From contig NZ_JAJKLK010000019.1 of assembly GCF_020982545.1 (NCBI RefSeq), positions 992,001 through 1,056,000 on the forward strand: DNA of 64,000 bases, in the 5' to 3' direction. The translations under genes and the position numbers were made by a program. Below are positions 53,441 to 62,702 of the stretch, one piece after another; positions within the stretch are counted from its first letter, which is position 1, and each line of letters opens with the position of its first letter. A model generated the notes under the pieces. That model made no database searches. It saw only the letters and a program-made list of their open reading frames with translations, and was not told where the DNA came from. Source of the stretch: Streptomyces sp. MNU76. GTDB taxonomy: Bacteria > Actinomycetota > Actinomycetes > Streptomycetales > Streptomycetaceae.

Positions 53441-53515
53441 CCGACCACTTGGCCACCCGGCCACTTGGCCACCCGACCACTCGGCCAGCCGGTCGCCCGG
53501 CCACTTGGCCACCCC
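53441..53515. repeat. Degenerate tandem repeat of CCACTTGGCCACCCGG
   Basis: The motif GACCACTTGGCCACCCGG or variants recurs about four times between the permease and ATPase genes. Each unit contains GGCCA and TGGCC halves that can pair, so the spacer RNA should fold. The two genes are otherwise one operon. Confidence 0.8.
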
Positions 53516-53577
53516 GCCCCCGGCCGTCCGGCGGCCGAACCAGCCACCAACCCTCTTTCCTCTCCCAGGAGTTGCAC

Positions 53578-54261
53578 ATGTACGTACTCAGCGGCGTCAC
53601 CAAGCGGTACGCACGCGGCAAGGTCACCGTCACCGCGCTCGACGCGGTCGATCTGACCATCGCCGACGGGGACCGGCTGGTCATCCAGGGGCCCACCGGC
53701 GGTGGGAAGTCCACGCTGCTCCAGATGCTCGGAGGGCTGGACAAGCCGTCCGACGGCAGCGTCGAACTCGACGGGACCGATCTGGCGCGGCTGTCGGAGG
53801 CGAAGCTCACGAAGGTGCGCAGCGAGAACATCGGCTTCGTCTTCCAGAGTTTCAACCTGATCCCGACGCTGACCGCGCAGGAGAACGTCGAGACCGCTCT
53901 CGTACCGCTCGGGGTGAAGGCGAAGGAGCGGCGCGAGCGGGCCGCCGGGGCACTGGAGTCGGTGGGCCTCGGCGAGCGGCTGGGGCATCTGCCGACCGAG
54001 CTGTCGGGTGGTCAGCAGCAGCGCGTCGCGATCGCCCGTGCGCTGGTGAAGCGGCCGAAGGTGCTGCTCGCGGACGAGCCCACCGGCAACCTCGACGAGT
54101 CCACGCGCGACGAGATCATGGAGGTCCTCGAGACGCTGTGGAAGGAGCACGGGCTCACTTTCGTCATGGTCACCCATGACTCCGTGCTGGCGAAGAAGGC
54201 CCCCCGGGTCGCGACGATCCGCAAGGGGCGGATCACGGTGAAGGAGAACGCCAAGGCGTGA
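53578..54261 (+). CDS. MacB-type ABC transporter ATP-binding protein
   Basis: This 227-residue ATPase has Walker A GPTGGGKSTLL, Q-loop FVFQSFNLIPTLTAQENV, signature LSGGQQQRVAIARALV, Walker B VLLADEPTGNLDE and switch His VTHD, typical of the MacB/LolD class. ATG 53578 follows CCAGGAG. It powers the FtsX-type permease upstream, from which it is separated by 146 bp of repeats. Confidence 0.94.
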   Translation: MYVLSGVTKRYARGKVTVTALDAVDLTIADGDRLVIQGPTGGGKSTLLQMLGGLDKPSDGSVELDGTDLARLSEAKLTKVRSENIGFVFQSFNLIPTLTAQENVETALVPLGVKAKERRERAAGALESVGLGERLGHLPTELSGGQQQRVAIARALVKRPKVLLADEPTGNLDESTRDEIMEVLETLWKEHGLTFVMVTHDSVLAKKAPRVATIRKGRITVKENAKA

Positions 54262-54464
54262 AGGGAACGCCAAGGCGTGACGGGGGCGCGTGCGGGTCGC
54301 GGCCGGCCCGTACTTCGCCGCTTTGCGCCCAGCCGCGAGGCGTGTGGCACGAGTTGACCCCCGGTCATACTGCGTAGACCGGGGGGAATTGACGCGTATG
54401 TGTGTGGACAGGCCCCTGGCCGGATTAACCGGATTAACCGGAACATCGGGATCGAGGGGGAGAC

Positions 54465-57400
54465 TTGCGCAGACACGTCAAGCGCGCGCGTACGGCCGTG
54501 ACCGCCCTGGCGTCGGCCGTGGTGGTGACGGCGGGCACGACCGTGGGGACTACGGCGGGTGCGGCCGTGGGGACGGCGGCGGGCCTGACCAGCCAGGCGT
54601 CCGCGATATCCGAGCGCGCCCCCGGCGAGACTCCGGTCGGCGGCCCCGACGCCCGCGGCGCGGGAAGCAGGGTGAGCCACCGCATCACCCTCGTCACCGG
54701 TGACCGCGTGCTCGTCGACGACGGGGGCCGGGTGCTGGGCCTGGAGCGGGCGAAGGGCCGGGAGGGCGTGCCGGTGCAGGTCCGTACGGCCCACGGCCAC
54801 ACCTATGTGCTGCCGGCCGACGCGGCCCGGCTCATCGCCGGCGGAAGGGTCGACAGACGGCTCTTCGACATCACCGTGCTGAACCGGTCGGCGACCCGCA
54901 CCTCGCAGAAGCAGGGCCTCACCCTGATCGTCGGCTACACGGGAACCGCCGCGGGTGCCCGCGCCGACGTACGGGACGCCGGCGGCACCAAGGTCCGGCG
55001 CACCCTGAAGACCCTGAACGCCGACGCCGTGCTCACCCCGAGGGACGACGCCGCCGAGCTGTGGAAGGCGGTCACCGACACCGACGGCACCACCGCCACC
55101 GGGGTCGCGCACCTCTGGCTGGACGGCGTCCGCAAGGTCGCCCTCGACACCTCGGTCGCCCAGATCGGCGCCCCGAAGGTCTGGAAGGCGGGCTTCGACG
55201 GCAAGGGCGTCACCATCGCCGTCCTGGACACGGGCGTCGACGCCACCCACCCCGACCTCAAGGGCCAGGTGGCGGCCGCCAAGAACTTCTCCACCTCGCC
55301 CGACACCACCGACAAGTACGGCCACGGCACACACGTCGCCTCCATCGCGGCGGGCACCGGGGCCCGGTCCAAGGGCAGGTACAAGGGCGTCGCGCCCGGC
55401 GCCGAGCTGCTCAACGGCAAGGTGCTCAGCGACGAGGGCTTCGGCGACGACTCCGGCATCATCGCGGGCATGGAGTGGGCCGCCGAGCAGGGCGCCGACG
55501 TGGTCAACCTCAGCCTGGGCGGAGGCGACACCCCCGAGGTCGACCCGATGGAGGCGATGATCGACAAGCTCTCCGCCGAGAAGGGCATCCTCTTCGCGGT
55601 CGCCGCCGGCAACGAGGGCGACGGGGAGCGGACGGTCGGCTCGCCGGGCAGCGCGGCCGCCGCCCTCACCGTCGGCGCCGTCGACGACAAGGACAGGATC
55701 GCCCCGTTCTCCAGCCGGGGCCCCGGCATGGACGGGCAGATCAAACCCGACGTCACCGCGCCCGGCGTCGCCGTCACCGCCGCCGCGGTCCCGGGCAGCG
55801 TCATCGACGAGGAGGTCGGTCAGAAGCCCGCGGGGTACCTGACCATCTCCGGCACCTCGATGGCGACCCCGCATGTCGCGGGCGCCGCCGCCCTCCTCAA
55901 GCAACAGCACCCGGACTGGACGTACGCCGAACTGAAGGCCGTCCTGGTCGCCTCCGCCAAGGGCGGCCCGTACACGCCCTTCGCGCAGGGCTCGGGCCGT
56001 GTCCGCGTCGACCGGGCGATCAAGCAGACGGTCGTCGCCGACCCGGTCTCGGTCGACTTCGGGGTCCAGGAGTGGCCGCACGCCGACGACAGGCCGGTGA
56101 CCAGGAAGCTCAGCTACCGGAACCTCGGCACCAAGCCCGTCACTCTCGGCCTCTCGGTCACCGGCACCGCCCCGAACGGCAAGCCCGCCCCGGCCGGCTT
56201 CTTCCGGCTCGGCGCGAAGAAGGTCACCGTCCCGGCGGGCGGCCGGGCCTCCGTGAAGGTCACCGCCGACACCAGGCTCGGCGGCACCCTCGACGGGGCC
56301 TATACCGCGTACGTCGTCGCCGAGGGCGGCGGGCAGGGCGTCCGCACGGCGGCGGCCGTGCAGCGCGAGGAGGAGTCGTACGACGTCACGCTGAAGGTGA
56401 TCGGCCGGGACGGCCGGCCCGCCGCGCACCACATGCTCGACCTGACCGGCATCGCGGGGCTCGCCGAGGGCACGTGGTTCACGCCGTACGACAAGGACGG
56501 CACGGTCGATGTGCGGGTGCCGGAGGGCACGTACATCTTCAACGCCGGCATCGTCGTGGACCCGAAGGACTACGGCGAGGGAGCGGACTGGCTGTCGCGG
56601 CCGAAGCTCACCGTCGACCGGAGGACCACCCTCACCCTGGACGCCCGTGCGACGAAGCCCGTGGATCTCACCGTGCCCGATGCCAACGCCGAACCGGCCT
56701 TCGCCGCACCGGAGTTCACCCTGGAGTCCGGCGGCAGCGGGTACACCTTCGGATGGCTGCTCGACACCTATGAGGGGTTCCGCGCCGCGCACCTCGGTCC
56801 GGAGATCGGCGGCGGCCGGCTCAGCCAGAACTGGGTGGGCCAGTGGACGAAGGGCGACACCGAGCAGTACGCCGTCGCCACCGGGGGCAAGGTCACGAAG
56901 CTCGCCACCGGTTTCACCAAGCGCTGGAAGAAGGGCGAACTGTCCACCGTGAGGACCGGCCTGGGCTCCTCCGCCGCGGGGAAGACGGGCGCCGTCATCC
57001 CCTGGGCCTGGCTTCCCGGCGGCTCCGGCTCACCCGCCGTCGCCGTCCCGCAGCCGCTGCCCGGCACCCGCACACTGCATCTGTCCGCCGTGCGCGGGGT
57101 GAAGTGGAGCCTCGACTTCGAGCAGTACGGCGCCGAGGACGAGCAGGGCTTCCCGCTCCTGGACGCGTACTACACGACCGGCGACAGCCTCACCTTCAAG
57201 GCCGGCCGGACGTACGCACAGACCTTCAACGTCGGGGTCTTCGGCCCCAAGATCACCGGGTTCTACGGCATCCGCCGCGACCGGAACCAGATCTACGGGC
57301 TGCTGCCGATGTTCGCCGACGGGCGCGGGCACGCCGGGGCCTCCTTCTACGAGAAGGTCACGACGGTCCTCCACCGGAATGGCGAGAAGATCGCCGCCAG

Positions 57401-57866
57401 CGAGGACGCGCTGGACGGGTCGGGTCAGTTCAAGGTCCCGGCGGGCCTCGCCACCTACCGTCTGACGACCTCCATCTCCCGCTCCGCCGCTCTGGCCGGG
57501 GCCGCCTCCCGGATCGACGCGAGCTGGACCTTCACCTCGGAGAAGACCGCGAGCGACACGAAACTCCCGGTCTCCACCGTCCGTTTCGGCGCCCCGTTCC
57601 TGGGACTCGACAGCACCGCCCCCGCCGGCAGCCAGGGCACCGTCCGCGTCACCGTGCAGGGCGCGGCCAGGGGCGGGAACCTCACGTCACTGGCCGTGTA
57701 CGTGTCCGGCGACGGCAAGAAGTGGACGAAGGCCGCCCTGAAGAACGGCCGGTTCACCCAGAAGGCCCCGGCGGCGGGGAAGAGCGTCTCCCTGCGCGCC
57801 CTGGTCACCGACAAGAAGGGGAACCGGTCGACGGTCACGATCCACGACGCGTACTTCGGCAGGTGA
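54465..57866 (+). CDS. Large secreted S8 (subtilisin-family) serine protease
   Basis: This 1133-residue exported protease has a signal peptide of about 45 residues and a propeptide-like region to about residue 225. The subtilase domain has Asp255 (AVLDTGVDATHPDLKG), His287 (YGHGTHVASIAAG), an Asn in AAGNEGDGE, and Ser465 (SGTSMATPHVAGAAA). About 600 further residues are beta-rich (VDFGVQEWPHADD onward, fibronectin-like). TTG 54465 is the start: GGGGGAGA lies just upstream. Direct repeats of GGATTAACCG at 54422-54441 are a possible promoter element. It has no neighbour with a clear linked function. Confidence 0.92.
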   Translation: MRRHVKRARTAVTALASAVVVTAGTTVGTTAGAAVGTAAGLTSQASAISERAPGETPVGGPDARGAGSRVSHRITLVTGDRVLVDDGGRVLGLERAKGREGVPVQVRTAHGHTYVLPADAARLIAGGRVDRRLFDITVLNRSATRTSQKQGLTLIVGYTGTAAGARADVRDAGGTKVRRTLKTLNADAVLTPRDDAAELWKAVTDTDGTTATGVAHLWLDGVRKVALDTSVAQIGAPKVWKAGFDGKGVTIAVLDTGVDATHPDLKGQVAAAKNFSTSPDTTDKYGHGTHVASIAAGTGARSKGRYKGVAPGAELLNGKVLSDEGFGDDSGIIAGMEWAAEQGADVVNLSLGGGDTPEVDPMEAMIDKLSAEKGILFAVAAGNEGDGERTVGSPGSAAAALTVGAVDDKDRIAPFSSRGPGMDGQIKPDVTAPGVAVTAAAVPGSVIDEEVGQKPAGYLTISGTSMATPHVAGAAALLKQQHPDWTYAELKAVLVASAKGGPYTPFAQGSGRVRVDRAIKQTVVADPVSVDFGVQEWPHADDRPVTRKLSYRNLGTKPVTLGLSVTGTAPNGKPAPAGFFRLGAKKVTVPAGGRASVKVTADTRLGGTLDGAYTAYVVAEGGGQGVRTAAAVQREEESYDVTLKVIGRDGRPAAHHMLDLTGIAGLAEGTWFTPYDKDGTVDVRVPEGTYIFNAGIVVDPKDYGEGADWLSRPKLTVDRRTTLTLDARATKPVDLTVPDANAEPAFAAPEFTLESGGSGYTFGWLLDTYEGFRAAHLGPEIGGGRLSQNWVGQWTKGDTEQYAVATGGKVTKLATGFTKRWKKGELSTVRTGLGSSAAGKTGAVIPWAWLPGGSGSPAVAVPQPLPGTRTLHLSAVRGVKWSLDFEQYGAEDEQGFPLLDAYYTTGDSLTFKAGRTYAQTFNVGVFGPKITGFYGIRRDRNQIYGLLPMFADGRGHAGASFYEKVTTVLHRNGEKIAASEDALDGSGQFKVPAGLATYRLTTSISRSAALAGAASRIDASWTFTSEKTASDTKLPVSTVRFGAPFLGLDSTAPAGSQGTVRVTVQGAARGGNLTSLAVYVSGDGKKWTKAALKNGRFTQKAPAAGKSVSLRALVTDKKGNRSTVTIHDAYFGR

Positions 57867-57916
57867 CGGACGCGTCCTGAACCGTCCCGCTGCTCGGGCG
57901 GCGCCGTGGCACCCGG

Positions 57917-58837
57917 CTACGGCGCCACCGTCGACGCGCGGGTCGCGTCCGTGCCCCAGCTGGCCAGCAGACGCAGGGCGTCGGCGGAGGGCGAGCCCGG
58001 TTCGGCGTGGTAGGTGATCAGGTTCTGCTCGTGGTCGTCGGGCATGCTGAACGTCTCGAAGGAGAGGGTGAGCGCACCGACCAGGGGATGGTGCATGCGC
58101 TTCACCCCGTGGCTCTTCTCCTTCACGTCGTGCGTCGCCCACAGCCGCCGGAACTCCTCGCTCTTCACCGACAACTCACCCACCAGCGCCGCCAGCAGCG
58201 GATCGTCCGGATGGCAGCCCGCGTCCATCCGCAGATAGCTGACCATGTCGGCCGCCTTCTGGTCCCAGTCGACGTACAGGTCCCGGTAGTCGGGCCGCAG
58301 GAACACCATCCGCGCCCAGTTCCGCTCCTGCGCCGGCAGCGCCGACCAGCCCCCGAAGACCGCCTCCGCCATCCGGTTCCACACCAGGATGTCCGAGCGC
58401 CGGCCGGTGACGTACGCGGGAATGCCGTCCAGGCTGTCGACCAGCTGCCGCAGGGCGCCCCGCACCTGCTGCGGCCGGGCCGACCGCTTCTTCTTGTGCG
58501 CCTTCGGCTTCGCGAGGTGGGTGAGGTGCGCGTGCTCGGCGTCGTTCAGCCGGAGGGCGCGCGCGATCGAGTCGAGCACCTCCGCCGACACATTGCGCCC
58601 GTTGCCCTGCTCCAGCCTCGTGTAGTACGCCACCGACACACCGGCCAGCTGCGCCAGCTCCTCCCGGCGCAGCCCGGGAACCCTGCGGTGCCGTCCGAAG
58701 GCCGGCAGGCCCACGTCCTCCGGCCGCAGGCGGGCCCGCCGGGTGCGCAGGAACTCGCTGAGCTCGGCACGCCGGTCCAGCGCCCCGGCGGCCTGACCGG
58801 CCTCGTGCTCCCGAGCGGCTTCGGGCTGTTCGTCCAT
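57917..58837 (-). CDS. XRE-family regulator with MmyB-like ligand domain
   Basis: This 306-residue protein has an N-terminal helix-turn-helix at about residues 20-90 (AELSEFLRTRRARLRPEDVGLP, RVPGLRREELAQLAGVSVAYYTRLEQG, LRLNDAEHAHL). An MmyB-like domain follows (VTGRRSDILVWNRMAEAVFGGW, PDYRDLYVDWDQKAADMVSYLR). This class regulates a divergent oxidoreductase gene, as here with the alcohol dehydrogenase. ATG 58837 is used; ATG 58852 is close by. The linker KPKAHKKKRSARPQQV is very basic. Confidence 0.9.
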   Translation of the reverse strand: MDEQPEAAREHEAGQAAGALDRRAELSEFLRTRRARLRPEDVGLPAFGRHRRVPGLRREELAQLAGVSVAYYTRLEQGNGRNVSAEVLDSIARALRLNDAEHAHLTHLAKPKAHKKKRSARPQQVRGALRQLVDSLDGIPAYVTGRRSDILVWNRMAEAVFGGWSALPAQERNWARMVFLRPDYRDLYVDWDQKAADMVSYLRMDAGCHPDDPLLAALVGELSVKSEEFRRLWATHDVKEKSHGVKRMHHPLVGALTLSFETFSMPDDHEQNLITYHAEPGSPSADALRLLASWGTDATRASTVAP

Positions 58838-59018
58838 ACAACAAGTATTCATGGTCGTACGACCACGCACGCCTGTGAGCCTGACCCCACCAGTGATAGG
58901 ACCGGCGGACGTACGCAAAGCCGTGACCTGGGTGACCTTCGGGGTCTGGGGCAGGCTGGTCCTCGCGGCCGACTGGAAGGCAGGCCGGCCGCAGGACGAA
59001 GATCAGGAGAATTCCGGC

Positions 59019-60062
59019 ATGACCACCACTGTTGCCGCCTACGCGGCGCCCGCCGCCAAGGCTCCGCTGGAGCGCACCACGATCGAGCGCCGCGAGGTCG
59101 GCGAGTTCGACGTTCTGATCGACATCAAGTACGCCGGTATCTGCCACTCGGACATCCACCAGGCCCGTGAGGGCTGGGGCGAGGCGATCTTCCCGATGGT
59201 CCCCGGCCACGAGATCGCCGGTGTCGTCGAGGCCATCGGCTCCGGCGTCACCAAGTTCGCCGTCGGCGACAAGGTCGGCGTCGGCTGCATGGTCGACTCC
59301 TGCCGCGAGTGCGCGAACTGCCGGGCGGGCCTGGAGCAGTACTGCCTCAAGGGCAACGTCGGCACGTACAACGCCATCGGCAAGGACGGCGAGCCCACGT
59401 ACGGCGGCTACGCGGAGAAGATCGTCGTCGACGAGGCCTTCACCGTACGCATCCCCGACGGCATCGCCCTCGACGAGGCCGCGCCCCTGCTGTGCGCCGG
59501 CATCACCACGTACTCCCCGCTCAAGCACTGGAACGCCGGCCCCGGCAAGAAGGTCGCCGTCGTCGGTCTCGGCGGCCTCGGCCACATGGGCGTCAAGCTC
59601 GCGCACGCGCTCGGCGCCGAGGTGACCGTGCTGTCGCAGTCCCTGCGCAAGCGGGAGGACGGCCTGAAGCTGGGTGCCGACCACTACTACGCGACCAGCG
59701 ACGAGGCGACGTTCAAGGAGCTGGCGGGCACGTTCGACCTGATCCTGTCGACGGTCTCGGCCCCGCTGAACCTGGACGCGTACCTGTCGCTGCTGAAGAC
59801 CGACGGCGCCTTCGTGAACGTCGGCGCCCCCGAGGAGCCCGTCGCCCTCAACCTCTTCTCGGTCATCGGCGGCCGCAAGACCCTCGCGGGCTCCGGCATC
59901 GGCGGCATCCAGGAGACCCAGGAGATGCTGGACTTCTGCGCCGAGCACGGCCTCGGTGCCGAGATCGAGCTGATCCGCGCGGACCAGATCAACGAGGCGT
60001 ACGAGCGGGTGCTGGCGAGCGATGTGCGCTACCGGTTCGTCATCGACACGGCGACGATCTGA
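59019..60062 (+). CDS. Zinc-dependent NAD(P) alcohol dehydrogenase
   Basis: This 347-residue medium-chain dehydrogenase reduces or oxidises alcohols and aldehydes. Catalytic zinc ligands are in YAGICHSDIHQ and VPGHEIAG. The structural zinc has four Cys in CRECANCRAGLEQYC, and the Rossmann motif is VAVVGLGGLGHMGVKLA. It fits the CAD/YahK-like group that takes aromatic and aliphatic aldehydes. ATG 59019 follows CAGGAG. It is divergent from the XRE gene, its probable regulator; the 181-bp space holds both promoters. Confidence 0.93.
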   Translation: MTTTVAAYAAPAAKAPLERTTIERREVGEFDVLIDIKYAGICHSDIHQAREGWGEAIFPMVPGHEIAGVVEAIGSGVTKFAVGDKVGVGCMVDSCRECANCRAGLEQYCLKGNVGTYNAIGKDGEPTYGGYAEKIVVDEAFTVRIPDGIALDEAAPLLCAGITTYSPLKHWNAGPGKKVAVVGLGGLGHMGVKLAHALGAEVTVLSQSLRKREDGLKLGADHYYATSDEATFKELAGTFDLILSTVSAPLNLDAYLSLLKTDGAFVNVGAPEEPVALNLFSVIGGRKTLAGSGIGGIQETQEMLDFCAEHGLGAEIELIRADQINEAYERVLASDVRYRFVIDTATI

Positions 60063-60126
60063 GCGGCTTGTCGTCGTAGTCGGGCCGCGGGTGAGTGGGG
60101 GCCGGTCGCGCGGTTCCCCGCCCCTC

Positions 60127-60158
60127 AAGCGACACGGGGCCGTGGCCCCGTGCCGCTT
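60127..60158. terminator. Terminator after the alcohol dehydrogenase gene
   Basis: AAGCGACACGGGGC and GCCCCGTGCCGCTT pair around CGTG with one mismatch. A partial interspersed repeat (GGTCGCGCGGTTCCCCGCC) lies immediately before it. Confidence 0.8.
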
Positions 60159-60245
60159 GCCCCGTGGGAGGTGCGGCCCGACGATGGAGGGACGGGGAGG
60201 CGCAGGCAGCCGCGACGCGATCACCACCCAGGGGGTCCACGAAGT

Positions 60246-60445
60246 GTGAGCGACATGCCCCTGCAGAAGACCCGTCCGGGCACGGTCCACCGGCTGCGCC
60301 CGGACATCAGCGAGGAATCACCGGCTCGCTCCGGGACACCCTCACCACGGCCCCGGACGCCCCACCCTTCACGGGCCCGGACCAGGCGGCCCTGGAACGG
60401 ATGCTGGCCGAGTTCGAGCCGGAGGGCGGCGGACAGGGCCCTTGA
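60246..60445 (+). pseudogene. Small hypothetical protein, frame shifted once
   Basis: GTG 60246 begins VSDMPLQKTRPGTVHRLRPDISEE. From there the natural continuation ITGSLRDTLTTAPDAPPFTGPDQAALERMLAEFEPEGGGQGP is in another frame, which stops at 60445. One missing base near 60315-60322 would join them, giving about 66 residues. Function unknown, and the gene itself is only moderately certain. Confidence 0.5.
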
Positions 60446-60522
60446 GGGGCCGTGCGCTGTTCTCTCGCCGTGCCACGACAAGAACTTTCCGTGGGGATCG
60501 GGGATCCGGGGGCCGGGGATTC

Positions 60523-61242
60523 CTAAGCGAACCGCGCGTTGCCCCACACGGCCCGGCACGACGCGTTGACGGCGTCGTGGGGTTCGCCCGTCACGACGAT
60601 CCGCAGCGTGATGCGGCCCGCGCCGTTGAGCTTCTCATCGACCTCGCGGGTCTGCCCCGGGCTCAGCGTGAAGCTCTCGACGGCGGCGCCGGAGACCTGG
60701 AAGAGCACCTTGAAGCCGTCCTCGGTGTCGATGTCCGGTCCGACAGTCGCATGGAAGCGTTTCGCTCCGGCGGGGACGTTGTACGTGAGGTCGAGGTCGT
60801 CGGAGCCGAAATAGCGAGGGCTGAAGATGACACTGTCCACGTAGGGGCCGCCGGGCAGTTCGGCGGCGCCCGCCCTCCGGTCGTTGCCGAACCCGCCGAC
60901 GGGTTTCAGGTCGGAGAGGAACGAGGGTTCCGCCGGGGCGGGCTGCGTCGGATCGTCCCGGGTGGGATCCGGCGGTGGCTGGGGCTCATCGGCGGAGCCG
61001 GTTTCCCCGGACGACCCGCCGGGCGGTCCGGACGTCTCAGGAGAGCGGGTTCCTGGTTCGGTCGGTCGGTCCTCGGCTTCCACGCACGTGGAATCGTCGA
61101 GACACGCCTTGGCGTCTCCGTCGGCATGCTGAGTGACATGGTTGGTGTCGCCGCAGGCGGCCGTCCCGCTCAGGGCGAGAACGGTGGCCAGGAGTACGAG
61201 GGGCCTTCCGAGCCGGGAGTGCAGCGCGGCTCGGTGCTGCAC
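60523..61242 (-). CDS. Lipoprotein with NPCBM-like domain
   Basis: The 239-residue product has a lipoprotein signal (PLVLLATVLALSGTAAC) and a Pro/Glu/Asp-rich linker of about 75 residues. A beta-rich domain follows (PSFLSDLKPVGGFGNDRRAG, VDSVIFSPRYFGSDDLDLTYNVPAGAKRFHATVG, FKVLFQVSG). It resembles NPCBM domains, which often bind sugars. GTG 61242 begins 2 nt after the stop of the small membrane gene, so the two form an operon. The substrate is unknown. Confidence 0.82.
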   Translation of the reverse strand: MQHRAALHSRLGRPLVLLATVLALSGTAACGDTNHVTQHADGDAKACLDDSTCVEAEDRPTEPGTRSPETSGPPGGSSGETGSADEPQPPPDPTRDDPTQPAPAEPSFLSDLKPVGGFGNDRRAGAAELPGGPYVDSVIFSPRYFGSDDLDLTYNVPAGAKRFHATVGPDIDTEDGFKVLFQVSGAAVESFTLSPGQTREVDEKLNGAGRITLRIVVTGEPHDAVNASCRAVWGNARFA

Positions 61243-61244
61243 CG

Positions 61245-61415
61245 CTAGCACTTCGACTCGATGCAGATCGTGCCGTCCCCGCCGGTCTTCTGCTCGACGT
61301 CGTTTCCGTCGGCGGGCGTCCAAGCCACGGTGATGATCGCTGCGATGATGACCGCTGCCGCGGCCATCGCTCCGACCCAAAGAGCGACCTTGTGGTCACG
61401 CGTCCAGTTCGCCAT
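61245..61415 (-). CDS. Small single-pass membrane protein
   Basis: This 56-residue protein has a charged start (MANWTRDHK), one membrane helix (VALWVGAMAAAAVIIAAIITVAW) and a short outer tail with two Cys (TICIESKC). ATG 61415 follows GGGGGACGTGAC. It is co-transcribed with the lipoprotein gene, from which it is separated by only 2 nt. Probably a partner or anchor; function unknown. Confidence 0.78.
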   Translation of the reverse strand: MANWTRDHKVALWVGAMAAAAVIIAAIITVAWTPADGNDVEQKTGGDGTICIESKC

Positions 61416-61697
61416 GTCACGTCCCCCTTGCTGGCGCGGAAGCCGATGATGGCACAAATCCACTGAGATCGATCGCCGTGCGGCGCATTCTCCCTGTCCC
61501 GAAGCGGTCTCGTGATAATGAGTCAGGACCCCACGTCCCTCTACTCCGCACGGCCTGCGGCCAGGGCCCCGGGGCCGGCGGGGCGCCGCGGAATCGCGCG
61601 GAGTCCTCGCGCGTTGAGGACGGTGAGCATCGGATTGGCGGCGGGGTGCGAGACGAGTACACCGAGTCACCGAGCTGACATGCATGGGAGGGTCGCG

Positions 61698-62210
61698 ATG
61701 ACAGCGCAGACGCAGAGGGCCGTGCTGGCGGGCGGATGTTTCTGGGGAATGCAGGACCTGATCCGTCGGCTCCCGGGAGTGACGGCGACCCGGGTCGGAT
61801 ACACCGGGGGCGACGTGCCGAACGCCACGTATCGAAACCACGGCACGCACGCGGAGGCCATCGAGATCCTCTTCGACCCCGAGAGGACCGACTTCCGCGC
61901 CCTCCTGGAGTTCTTCTTCCAGATCCACGACCCGAGCACCAAGAACCGCCAGGGCAATGACATCGGCCTCAGCTACCGTTCCGCGATCTACTACGTCGAC
62001 GACGAGCAGAAGCGGATCGCCGAGGACACGATCGCCGATGTGGACGCCTCCGGCCTGTGGCCGGGCAAGGTCGTCACCGAGGTGGAGCCGGTCGGCCCCT
62101 TCTGGGAGGCCGAGCCCGAGCACCAGGACTACCTGCAGCGCTACCCGGACGGGTACACCTGCCATTTCCCGCGCCCGGGATGGAGGCTGCCCGCCCGCAC
62201 GGAGGGCTGA
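61698..62210 (+). CDS. msrA: Peptide-methionine (S)-S-oxide reductase
   Basis: This 170-residue enzyme reduces the S form of methionine sulfoxide in proteins. The signature is AVLAGGCFWGMQDLIRRLPG with the catalytic Cys in GCFWG. TYRNHGTHAEAIEI and FFFQIHDPST follow; GNDIGLSYRSAIYY is also conserved. ATG 61698 follows GGGAGGG. It lacks Cys pairs at the C-terminus, so recycling probably uses thioredoxin through another Cys arrangement or a one-Cys mechanism. Confidence 0.94.
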   Translation: MTAQTQRAVLAGGCFWGMQDLIRRLPGVTATRVGYTGGDVPNATYRNHGTHAEAIEILFDPERTDFRALLEFFFQIHDPSTKNRQGNDIGLSYRSAIYYVDDEQKRIAEDTIADVDASGLWPGKVVTEVEPVGPFWEAEPEHQDYLQRYPDGYTCHFPRPGWRLPARTEG

Positions 62211-62263
62211 CCGTGAGACGGCCCGAGGGGCCGGCGGACGACGGCGGCTTGGCAGCCGCTCGT

Positions 62264-62548
62264 TCACGGTCGTGCCTGGCACGTTCGCGGTCCTGCCTGA
62301 CAGCCGGGCCGTGAACGACGGTCCCCGCCGCGGACGGCGGCGAGCGCCGAGTCCACCCCGACCGGGAGCGGGCCCGCGAACTCGGTGTTCTGCCGCTCGG
62401 CCGGCAGCAGCCCCATCTTTTCCGCGACGTCCGGGTCGACGTCGCCGTTGGGGCGGAAGAACTCCTTGAGGAACACCCCGGCGATCCAGAGCCCGAAGAG
62501 CAGGGTCGGTACCGCCAGGACGGCCAGTATCCACAGCAGTACGGTCAT
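62264..62548 (-). CDS. Small membrane protein of unknown function
   Basis: This 94-residue protein starts with one helix, MTVLLWILAVLAVPTLLFGLW, then IAGVFLKEFFRPNGDVDPDVAEKMGLLPAERQ and a basic tail. ATG 62548 is chosen. The same frame is open upstream to beyond 62761 and encodes LTDALQGMVLAELSAHARLS, which may be the end of another protein. The C-terminal third is Arg-rich and may not be conserved. Confidence 0.55.
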   Translation of the reverse strand: MTVLLWILAVLAVPTLLFGLWIAGVFLKEFFRPNGDVDPDVAEKMGLLPAERQNTEFAGPLPVGVDSALAAVRGGDRRSRPGCQAGPRTCQARP

Positions 62549-62702
62549 CGCGGTGCGTCCGTTTCTCGGGTGGCGGGGCCCTGGGGGCAGCAGTGTGCGC
62601 AGCGGGCGGGTGCCGGGGTGGTTGGCGACGGCTGCCTCGATCGCGGCGCCGAGGTCGGTCTGCGTGCCGTCCGGCGCGGGCGCCAGCCGTACCGCGGCCG
62701 GT

